From Dryocosmus kuriphilus (lineage: Eukaryota > Arthropoda > Insecta > Hymenoptera > Cynipidae): 64,000 bases of DNA. The stretch covers positions 153,937,594 through 154,001,593 of the forward strand of contig CM076195.1 in NCBI GenBank assembly GCA_038277395.1, in the 5' to 3' direction. Every line of letters begins with the position of its first letter. Position 1 is the stretch's first letter. Below are positions 11,211 through 20,979 of this stretch, piece after piece. The notes under the pieces were generated by a model. The model was not told the origin of the DNA. It saw only the letters and a program-made list of their open reading frames with translations, and did not search any database. The position numbers and the translations under genes are program-made.

Positions 11211-11627
11211 GACGCGTGTCACACTAGATAAATCTTTGATATATGCGAAATGGTAAACAGTATTATATGTGGTAAGATCAATATAATTATCACCAATATA
11301 ATCCATATCGTCTACATCAATTTCTGTATTTGCAATCATAAGAAGGTGAATTGTTGGCTTGTCAGATTTAAACTGACTTAAATATAGCGGAACAATTTAT
11401 TCCTTCTTACAATTTTCATAGGACTCTGCACCATAAATATTACTACTTAAATTATTTAATTTTTCAAATCTTCCAATATCATGTAAAGTAATTGGAACCT
11501 TGACTTCATCAGACTTTAAGATTGTACTATTGAAATTAGGATAAGAACTAGGGCGATTTGGATTAGTTTTTGCTGAGTGATATTTAGCTGGATAAGGAGC
11601 GGCTATTATTGACCATAAAAAAAACAA
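11211..11627 (-). pseudogene. Polinton-type family B DNA polymerase, N-terminal piece
   Basis: The minus-strand frame 11,627-11,397 ends in DIGRFEKLNNLSSNIYGAE, the characteristic region ahead of the zinc/exonuclease part in Polinton/Maverick-like polymerases. The product resumes at 11,339 with HLL/MIANTEID-like sequence and YIKDLSSVTR before the insertion at about 11,210. A stop lies near 11,397. Together the three pieces give a protein-primed DNA polymerase lacking palm and thumb. The gene starts next to 11.7-12.1 kb AT-rich sequence and then subterminal repeats, which fits a Polinton end. Confidence 0.75.
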
Positions 11628-11639
11628 AACTTATCATTA

Positions 11640-12155
11640 TTTTGAATATTTGCCACTGCTTTTTTATCTCTTATACATTTTGGTAATTGTATACAAGTAT
11701 ATAAGTAAATTGTATACATCAGTTCATATGCCTTGTCCATTAATGGAGCAAGTCTCTTGCGTCGATCTGAAATCATTTAAAAAATATTTCAATTAAAATG
11801 CTTACTGATCAATAACCTTGAGTACACAAGTGAAAAAGAAATTGTTTTTTTCCAATTTCACTAGATCACAATGAGTACACAATAATTGCCTTTTTGAAAA
11901 TTTACTTTGTTGTTATTGTCCATCAATTAACCAAGTCTCTTGTTGAATTTATTTCAAAATATTTCACTTAAGCTGCTCACTGATCAATAATAATCACTAG
12001 AACAGTGGGAGAGTAAATATGAATTGTATGTTTTTCAATTTCACATTTGTTGCTAGGTCAAAGGTTTGTTTACAAATGAGGAACACAAGAAAGTTCTCCT
12101 TATATATAACGGTTGCTGATTTGATCAATGAGTGATTAGCCTGCACATTCCATAA
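11640..12155. other. AT-rich spacer between polymerase start and subterminal repeats
   Basis: No gene seen. It contains two diverged copies of a phrase around ACTGATCAATAA with a nearby TTTCAATTTCAC run (about 11,790-11,880 and 11,960-12,060). Confidence 0.5.
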
Positions 12156-12159
12156 CTAT

Positions 12160-13465
12160 GTGTCAACCTTGTCGGTTCTCATCCCGATATTTGCTTGCTG
12201 GAAGCCGACATTATATTTTTCGCAGAATTGCACGAAAACATAAGTCTAACATGGACCGAACGGATTTACAACCCATTCCATAACTATGTGTCACGCTCCT
12301 GACCTCATTTCTCAGACATTTTTAATGACAAATTCCTCTGGATAAATTTTGTTGTAACGCATTAAGGAAGCAATAAATTATATTGATTTGTTTATGCTGA
12401 TGAGAAAAATGCAACCCTGAAAGCATGGCTTGCGACCTCATTTCACGAATATTTTCAATGACGAATTTCTCACTGTGTCTGCATATGATTTATAGAACAA
12501 AGAGTTTCTTTATAATCAAGTGAGACACGTCTAGACACGTTTTTAACCTACTTGATAAACTTTACCATAACACATTTGGGAAAGCAATAAATTATGTCGA
12601 TTAGCTTATATATGCACCCATTCCATATAGCAGAATTGAACAAAAACATAAGTCTAACATTGATTTAATCAACAAATGGATTTACAACACATTCCATAAC
12701 TATGTGTCTTGCTCCTGACCTCATTCCTCTGATACTCTTAGTGACAAATTTCTGTTGATAAATTTTACTGTAAGGCATTAAGGAAGCATTAAATTATATT
12801 GATTTGTTTATGCTGATGAGAAAAATGAAACCCTGAAAGCATGACTTGCTACCTCATTTCTCGGATATTTTTAATGACAAATTTCTCACTGAGTCTCCCT
12901 ATGATTTATAGAACACAGGGTTTCTTTATAATCAAGTTAGACACGTCTGGACACGTTTGTAGCTAACTTGATCAATTTTACCATAACACATTGGGGAAGC
13001 AATAAATCATGTGATTAGCTTATATATCGACACATTCCATACCGCAGAATAGAACGAAAACATAAGTCTAACATTGAGTTGATAAACTAATGGATTTACA
13101 ACACAACCCATAACTATGTGTCACGCTGCTGACCTCATTCCTCATATATTCTTAGTGACCAGTTTCTCTTGATAAATTTTACTGTAACGCATTAAGGAAG
13201 CAATAAATTATATTGATTAGTTTATGCTGATGAGAAAAATTTCACCCTGAAAGGATGGCTCGCGACTTCATTTCACGGATATTTTTAATGACAAATTTCT
13301 CACTAAGTCTGCATATGATTTATAGAACAAAGGGTTTCCTTATAATCGATTGAGATACGTCTAGACACGCTTTTAGCCTACTTGATAATTTTTACCATAA
13401 CACATTTGGGAAAGCAATGAATTATGTCGATTAGCTTATATATAAACACATTCCATATCGCAGGG
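12160..13465. repeat. Diverged subterminal tandem repeats of the Polinton-like family
   Basis: About three units of roughly 400 bases. Each has a block AACGCATTAAGGAAGCAATA, a TTTATAGAACAAAG block, and CATTCCATAACTATG. The phrase CTTGTCGGTTCTCATCCCGA at 12,168 matches 54,951 in the right palindrome arm, in the same order and orientation. The units are a diverged relative of the 323-bp units at 38,940-40,380 and 55,030-55,790. The array ends abruptly at the minisatellite at 13,465 without the terminal AGTAGATG sequence. Confidence 0.75.
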
Positions 13466-13860
13466 TCAAGGTAATTTCAAGGTCAAATCAAGATTATTCC
13501 ATGAATGTGGACCAAGATGCCGTTTTTGTATGTTTTTGAGGTCCCTGAATCCGAATTCGAGATCTGTTTGTCTCTATCAGGTCAGGTTCAAGGTAATTTC
13601 AAGGTTAAATCGAGGAAAAAGCCTGTGAACAGACACAATTACTACATCTATACGTTTTTGGGGTCGCTGAGTCCGAATCCGGGGTCCGTTTTTCTCCATC
13701 GGGTAAGGGTCAAGGTCATTTCAAGGATAAATCGAGGAAAACCCCTGTGAACAGACACAACTATCACATGTACACGTTTTTAGGGCCGCTGAGTAAACAG
13801 AGACAGACATTATAACTATATGTACCATCGATTTAGAAAATATCGAAAACCTTCATTTAT
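13465..13860 (+). repeat. Left inverted arm: minisatellite rich in TCAAGGTCA-type sites
   Basis: About 1.5 units of a 240-base repeat (two similar 120-base halves) carrying GGTCAAGGTAATTTCAAGG, GACACAATTACTACATCTA and TTTTTGGGGTCGCTGAGTC. The reverse complement occurs at 16,310-17,035, on the other side of the gene remnant. Open frames here are by-products of the repeat. Confidence 0.75.
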
Positions 13861-15753
13861 CTATTGTTTTGTATGGTATCTTACTCTTTTCTTTTTAAAT
13901 GATCGTACAAGTGACTCTCTTTTACGCTTGACTCCTTTCTTATCACTTTCTCCCTTCAATGACCAGCAGTAATCAGCCATCATGTTCACATCCCACCGTC
14001 CTCGATATCTTTTTTCCATTTTCTTGATATCTTCGTGGAACCTCTCTCCCTGCTCCTCACTGGAATCCCCTAGATTCTGTGGAAAGTAATCTATATGTGA
14101 ATGCAAATAATGTAATTTTTAATTCATCAAACATCCTAGTTCCTTGTAGTTTTTCAACATTCGATCCACTATTTTCTTGTACTCTAAGCTTTTATTATTC
14201 CCAAGAAAATTTTGTACAACTTCTTTAAAACTGACCCATGCTGCTCTTTCTTTGTCAGTCATTACAAGAACGAACTCATTATCTTTTAACAATTCACGTA
14301 TTTGTGGTTCATCAAAGATACCTTCATTAATTTTTGCATCACTGAGTTTAGGGAATTTTTTCTTCAAATATTTAAAGCACTCTCCTTCTTTATTTAAGGC
14401 TTTTACATATTGCTTCATCAAGCCGAGTTTGATGTGGAGGGGTGGAAGCAATACCTTACTGCGATCAACCAGTGTTTCGCGTACAATATTAGCAGAACCA
14501 GCCTCGAAAGAGGTCCTGTTCGACCATATCTTCGTTATATAGTGCTCCTTGCGATCTCTGCTGTGCCATAAACACAAAAAACAAGGATATTTCGTATTTC
14601 CAGATTGTTGTCCTAACAGTATAGTTAAAATCTGAAGATCTCCGAAAATAAGCCACTTATTCTCAGAATATTTTATTGTCTCTAAAATGAATTTCATCGT
14701 ACTATATTCTTCTTTTAGCACGGTTGAATGAGCTATGGGAATTGAAGCAAGAACATTAGTGTTATGAAGTAATACTGCCTTCAGACTTGTAGTGGAGGAG
14801 TCTATAAATAGTCTCCATTCATTGTCCTTATAGATTCCTATCTGGAACTCATTCATTAACCCTTCCACATTATTGCAATACACTAATGGAGGTTCCCCTA
14901 TCATCGTAAAATATTTTCTTTCTAAAGTTTACCTCCCGATTTCGGTAATATGATATTCTTGTGCCTTTTGAGAGCCAGTTGTTGCCTTTCATGTATTAAG
15001 CTAGATATTCCGCTTTATCTTTAGGTAAATCCAGGACCCTTACAAGATCATTCAATTCTTTTTGATCTATGACTTTTGGAGTTTTGTCTTGACCATTAGT
15101 AGCATAGTATTCACTACTTGTACTCATATTTCCATCATCTGAAGTATATTCATCTCCATCTTTATGTTCATCTTCTTCAGCGTCACTAATATCGCATGCA
15201 TCATTGGTTGACATACTTTCCATTGAATCTATTGAACTGTCGCTTTCATCGTCAATATCAATATTTTCCTCTACTGGTGTTACTAACGTTGAAACTTCAG
15301 GATAGTTGAAAATCTGAATATTTTTTTTGTTAATTCCTGTCACTTTTGTCAAACATATATAACAGTTTGCTGCGCATGATGGCTCTTCCCAATATGCAGG
15401 TTTTACAAACTTTAATTTTTCAGGTTTTTTTTTTCGGAATAATATCTGGTCATCATCATGTAACAAGCACTACATATCTTGTGTGGTATCCATTTTTTAT
15501 CTTGGTTATAAATATCCAATCCAAAACAGTTTTTGTAAATATTTTTAATTTTATCGGATATTTGTCTTCGGTCAGCTGATAGGTGATACTTAGCACATAC
15601 GTAACAAAATGCATCAACATTTTTGTTGCGGTAGTGTTCAGATGAAGAACTTGCTACATTTGTTTTTAATGAAGACACTGAAGTCTGTTTATTTGAAGTA
15701 TTTGAAGTTGTGTTATGTTTGTTTTTTTTAGGTCCCATAGTAGATTTAAGCAC
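13861..15753 (-). pseudogene. Transposon-type gene of an unnamed family, broken by two stops and two frameshifts
   Basis: Four minus-strand pieces read in order: 15,753-15,412, 15,466-14,996, 14,904-14,119 and 14,106-13,861. The N-terminal piece has CYVC followed later by CSAC, a zinc-binding pair. The second has CYIC and an acidic Asp/Ser/Glu linker. The third has EWRLFIDSS, LLGQQSGNTKYPCFLCLW and LLPPLHIKLGLMKQYVKAL. The fourth has SEEQGERFHEDIKKMEKRY and RWDVNMMADYCW. I recognise this as a protein found in many copies in arthropod and cnidarian genomes, but I know no established name or enzyme activity. Damage: frameshift in an A-run near 15,430, stop at about 14,996, frameshift near 14,905, stop at 14,119. 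Confidence 0.7.
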
Positions 15754-15759
15754 CCACGC

Positions 15760-16295
15760 GTTAGGGATCCTGGTCCGATCGCAGGTGAGTCCACCATCCT
15801 GAGGGTGATAACTCTCATACCTCCTCAGGTCTAAGTATGAGAGCTTTCTGACTTTGACGAGGACAATGTCAACTCGTCGTCAGACACACTACGGCTTCAT
15901 TCTCACACCCTAACGCCCCCCCCTGCAAGGCAGCGCGCCACGCTGGCTTCGATACCACATGGGACTGGAAAGCGAATCATTCTACACATCTCCTTTCGAA
16001 GCAGTTGTCATCGTCCCAGTATCCCTCGCGGTAGCAGGATTTGAAGAATTCAAGTATCTCCACGCAGATGTAGTGTTAGTTTAGAAACTGTAATTGGGCT
16101 CACCAATGTTGCTATATTACATCCTTCAGCGCAGAAATATTCGGTCAGTCAGAATATAAAAATGATGTTCTATAAAACTGAGGATAAATTAAACGTCTGT
16201 CCTCCGTATCACGTTAAAAAAGAAGTCTTGAAGCATAGAAAAGGAAACCAATATATCCAATTTTATTTTACATCTGTATCATACGACGTATTCAA
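15760..16295. other. Gene 5' flank with a short hairpin; no gene seen
   Basis: Upstream of the broken transposon gene. GATAACTCTCATAC and GTATGAGAGC (about 15,808-15,845) can form a hairpin. The strings GCGTTAGGG and CCCTAACG (15,768 and 15,909) are also inverted. No ORF of note. Confidence 0.4.
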
Positions 16296-16309
16296 TGTTA
16301 TTGGCTTTC

Positions 16310-17035
16310 AAGTTTTTTCCTCGATTCGACCTTGAGATGACCTTGATCCAGACCTGATGAAGACCAACAGACTTCGGATTCGCACCCAGGGACATCAAAA
16401 ACATACAAAACGGCGTCTTGGCCCACGTTCGTGAAATAATCGTCATTTGACCGTGAAATGACCTTGACCTGATGGAAAAAAACGGACCCCGGATTCAGAC
16501 TCAGCGACCCCAAAAACGTATAGATGTAGTAATTGTGTCTGTTCGCAGGTATTTTCCTCGATTTAACCTTGAAATGACCTTGACCCTGACCTGATGGAGA
16601 CAAACAGACCTCAAATTCGGACTCAGGAACCCCAAAAACATACAAAAACGGCATCTTGGCCCACATTCGTGGAATAATATTGATTTGACCTTAAAACGAC
16701 CTTGAACCTGACCTGATGGAGAAAAACAGACCCCGGATTCGGACTCAGCGACCCCAAAAACGTATAGTTGTAGTAATTGTGTCTGTTTGCAGGTTTTTTT
16801 CCTCGATTTAACCTTGAAATGACCTTGACCCTGACCTGATGGAGACAAACAGACCTCAAATTCGGACTCAGGAACCCCAAAAACATACAAAAACGGCATC
16901 TTGGCCCACATTCGTGGAATAATATTGATTTGACCTTGAAATGACCTTGACCCTGGCCTGATGGAGAAAAACGGACTCCGGATTCGGACTCAGCGACCCC
17001 AAAAACATATAGATATGGTAGTCTGGTCACGTGCA
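16310..17035 (-). repeat. Right inverted arm: three 240-base minisatellite units with TGACCTTGA sites
   Basis: Units recognisable by CTTGGCCCACGTTCGTG-type sequence near 16,413, 16,653 and 16,896 (about 240 apart), each containing several CCTTGAAATGACCTTGACCC strings. This is the reverse complement of 13,465-13,800. Long ORFs on the minus strand are repeat artefacts. Confidence 0.8.
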
Positions 17036-17040
17036 CAGCA

Positions 17041-17340
17041 TTTTTTTTTTTGTGGGGCTGTGTAATTAATAATTACAGGCCTAACCTTGGCAAGAATTTT
17101 TTGCTAAAGAGTTAAATTATATCTAACAAGTATCACATCTTGAAACGCATATAAATATAAATGGTACATCAGTTTACGCCCACTCATCGTCTGTGGAATA
17201 CTCCTCCACTTCATCGTCAGAATCTCCATTGTCATTAATATTTGTGACCACTGCTTGCAATTCTTCGATTATTTGAAGAATATCGTCACCTTCTGCTTCG
17301 ATGGGCACTGGCTTGGATCTTTTCATTGCTTATTTCAACC
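17041..17340 (-). pseudogene. Retroposed or transposon 3' end with a 50-codon acidic ORF
   Basis: A T-run at 17,041-17,052 marks a poly(A) tail on the minus strand. Upstream on that strand an ORF (17,326-17,174) starts MKRSKPVPIEAEGDDILQ and ends in an acidic Asp/Glu/Ser tail and a stop. It may be the last exon of a transposase or a retrocopied transcript end; I do not recognise the family. Confidence 0.35.
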
Positions 17341-17344
17341 TTTT

Positions 17345-18975
17345 CTTTGTCGTCCTGAATACCTCCAACATTTTAGCCTTAAAGTCGTTGACGTTTTTCG
17401 GACCTGGAAACTGTGAACACTTCTAGGCTGTTTCTAAAGCAAAATTACAATTTCACCTACACAGTATAAACTTGTATAGTTTTTTCATGAAATTTCCAAC
17501 GAAGACAAAGTACTGAAAAAACATTGGCAACTCTTGTGTCTACGAACGCTGCAGTGTCTTTTCTTATATATGTTATAATAATCATTATATAATGCTACTC
17601 ACGATTTATTAATTTCCTTTATTTTCCAATCCTACGTATATTATTTACTGAGATTTATGAAATTATCCATTTTCTATAAGAATTAGTTTCCCGTAATGTC
17701 ACAAACAAATAAATTTAACTATGCCTTTTAATCCAACTACTGAAATTGTAAACATTAATATTTATAATACTTATTATAAAGAAACACTTCTTAGTACAGT
17801 AATTTTCAACCAAGAAAACAGCAAACTGAATAAGTGATGAAATACTGACGAAAAAAATCAACCAAATTTGAGGTTAGAATAAACTTGAAATTTTTCGTAC
17901 TCGCCTGAAGTATTAAGGGATCAACTTCACTAAGCTTCGTATTCAAAATTGGAAACGATGATTACTGAAGACTATGTAATTCACTTCTAAACTATGTGTA
18001 CTGAATAGTGAGTGGAATACGTATTAAAAATACTTTTTCTTTTACCCGAACTGAAGTGGAATGCAAAATTATCAAAGTACTGATAGAAAACGGCACAAGC
18101 GGCTAGAGATACCAATTCTACTTTACTTCCTGGCTTCGCGCATGTGCAGGCATGCGCACGGAATTTCAAACTTGAGTAGCGCTGGACTGTCAATAGTTGT
18201 CAATAGTGTTGTGTTGTGTGTTATCCCTTAGTTTTTGCAAAATTACAGTGAATTAAGTTTTCCAATATTTATGTAGTGAAATAGGATCATATTGCTCCAT
18301 TTGCAAGATTCCTTTTTTAAAATATTCGAATCTTCAATCACACGTGAAAACGTTACATCCTGGAAAGTAAAGTTTAATGTCACTGTTACGTATCCGATAT
18401 TCAAATTTGGAGGTTATGTCGAGATTTTCGATTCTATCTGCATTATGTGCAATTTATAATTATTATATATAATGATTATATTATTAATATATTAATTTGT
18501 TTAAGAAAATAATCCAAAAGATTAATTTTTAGATATAAAAAACACTTAAATTACCCTTTTGATTAAACACGGTTATGTTTTTCTACAAAGTAAGTCTAAG
18601 GCTATACTCCAAAAAATTGTTTGTTCAAATCGTAAACGTTTTTCAGAGAAGCTGAATGAAATAGTACCGTTACAAACAAAAAATGCCACGGCTGTGTGCG
18701 AATGCTGCAAAAGAATCTTCACAAGAGCCAGTAATTTGGTAGTTCACGTCAAAAATTTCATATTGGAACAGTTATAAAGTCCCCTTCATAATAGTAAACC
18801 ATAAAGTAAGACAGAGAGACGACAAATTAAATTTACAGGCGTTAAATAAGGACGACAGACTGGACTAAATACCAGTGCGATAAGCATATCTATATCGGCT
18901 ACTGGGTCACTGGGGAAAATCGATAGACGCGCGCGCAATCAAGACCCGAAAGAAGGGGGACCAGCGGTACAAAGC
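17345..18975. other. AT-rich stretch with no convincing gene
   Basis: A 72-codon ORF at 18,559-18,777 has CECCKRIFTRASNLVVHVKN, loosely like a broken zinc finger, but nothing supports it as a gene. The remainder is low-complexity AT sequence. Confidence 0.4.
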
Positions 18976-18981
18976 AGGCCT

Positions 18982-20100
18982 CGGATATTTGAAAAAGAGT
19001 CCGGTGCAACTTGGTGGGGATAACCCCCCACCACCGCGACGAAGTAATGTGTGAGACAAGGAACAGGTTTCTTCGTCTTTCGCAAGCTGCCGCTTCGTGT
19101 GAAGTCGAAAATACACGATCGGTGAGTCGGTGAGTTGTCCTGGTTACAAGCTGCGCTCGGGTAAGCAGAAAATGCACGAATACGAACGATTGGAGCACTC
19201 ACCGACGATAGCCGACTTCGCGTTCGCGACTACTCGGTTTCGACCTTGAAGCATTTGAAAGCATTTGGAAGATGGACTTGATTTTTCATTTTTAATAAAA
19301 TCGACTTTAACGCGAGAAGTTAGCTGACGTTACATTTTTATCTCTGTTCTCATTGATCTAATACTTGATTATGAAGATAGCATTGAACAGAAAGGCGTCA
19401 AATATGAATTTTTCAAATGTAGCAGAAAGACTTCAAATACACATGTAATGAAGTTTTGAAATATTTAATCATTATTTTTTTGAGGAATTCTTATGAAATG
19501 TTTTAGACGATCTGATTCTACAGCGAGTAAATTATAAGACACTGGAGGTTTGTAAAGTTGAAATATATTGGTATATGTGTACGGGGTTTTGAGGTTAGAT
19601 TAATATCTATTACTTTCAAGTCAGTTTTTATTATATCTATGTTGTTTTTCAATTGAATTTAAATATTCTAAAGTTAAAATGATAATAAATAAAAAAAGTC
19701 AATAATCAATTTCATTTTCGAATAACATTGAGCATTATGACTTATGCGTTTTTTTTTTAGTTTGCAGAAAGCATTTTAATTTTGTATTTTTTGAAATTTT
19801 TGTTTGAAACACATTGTTCGTACTTTAATTTAAAAACATAAAGACTAGAAACTATTGAAGAATAAACAGTTTTAATGAAACGCACAATTGTCAAGACAAG
19901 TGACCATAAAAATACGATAAACAGAGTTTTTATTCAAAATAACCTATCAATAATCATTAAATGGTGTAGTTTTGTTCAACGTTATTCGAAAATTAAATAA
20001 ACAAGCATTTTTATAAATAAAAAAAAAAATTTTTTAAAGTGGGTTTAGCGAGAATCGAACGCGCAACCTTATGACTATCAGTCAAACTTTCTAAAAATTC
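18982..20100 (+). repeat. 1.1-kb inverted repeat, left copy
   Basis: Starts at AGGCCTCGGATATTTGAAAA and pairs with the reverse complement ending at 25,555. Most of the 1.1 kb aligns with small indels, including the GC-rich outer 300 bases, the AT-rich centre and a tRNA-like B box at 20,050. Beyond 18,975 and 20,100 the copies diverge. The string GGTAC lies just outside both outer ends (18,966 and 25,554), a weak candidate target duplication. Confidence 0.8.
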
Positions 20101-20104
20101 GAAA

Positions 20105-20920
20105 ACTTACAAATTTTTTATATATTGACTTGCAAAAAAAATTTTTATAAGTAGTTTTGCAAAATTTATAAGTATTACTTTGCGTATGCGGATGAGTGAA
20201 ATTGAATGCAGGAGTGTGGTTCTTTTTCCCTCGGGATTGTTTTTCCACTGAGCCTAATAAACTGTTTTTATGTATTGGCTCACAAAAATGTGTTTTATTA
20301 GCGTCGACTCTAGTAATTTTACTATCATTTCCCATGATTTCCTACCAGTTTTCATTATTTTCCTGGATTTCCCATAATTTCCCCATGATTTTCCAAAAAA
20401 CTGAGGTAACATACTGAAACTTATAATAAAAGAAAACTAAAGAATTGTAAAAATGCATAATCCTAAAACTCATGAAATGCTCAATTTACAACATTTATGA
20501 TGGTTTGTAAACTGTAATGGGGGGGGGGGGGGCGAAGAAACCTAGTTCCTTGTCTAGCGCATTTTTGTCATTTCTTTTTTAGAAATTCATAATTTTCTAC
20601 TTTTCTTCAACTTTTCTACTTCATAATTTTGTACTTGTGTAGAAATTTGTAATTTCCTAAGAATAGCTATGAAAAAGTATATCTAGTTTTTTTTTTATTT
20701 CATACAAAAGTGTAATTATTCATGAATATTTGTAGAAATTCGTAATTTTGTACAAACTAATATGAAAAATTGAGATAGTATTTTGTTGTAGATTGGCATA
20801 AATTTTCTTAGTAGATCTTTACTTTTCATATAAAATCATAAAACTTCATAATTTAGGATGTTAAAATTGGAGTAATCCAATTTCTCCTCTACTTTTTCCT
20901 TTGACCGTAATTTGAAAATC
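20105..20920. other. AT-rich interior with a 13-base G run
   Basis: No gene seen; a G homopolymer at about 20,520-20,532 and runs of TTCCCATGATTTCC-like repeats (20,325-20,395). Confidence 0.4.
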
Positions 20921-20979
20921 CATAAGATAGTTAAACACTTTTCCAAAAGGCAGGAAAGTGTTAAAATGTGTTTATTGGT

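Noticed and set aside
12395..13260. CTGATGAG...CCCTGAAAGC recurring in the subterminal repeats, like a hammerhead ribozyme core
   Set aside because: The bases between CTGATGA and GAAA cannot pair as stem II, and the flanks do not form stems I and III. Sequence resemblance only.
16298..17036. Overlapping 120-137-codon ORFs with repeated VFGVPESEFEVCLSPSGQ-like sequence
   Set aside because: The 240-base unit is a multiple of three with few stops; the frames overlap and disagree. Repeat artefact rather than genes.
18899..19202. Overlapping ORFs on the minus strand, mirrored at 25,328-25,612
   Set aside because: Inverted-repeat copies differ by frame-breaking changes; no recognisable protein.
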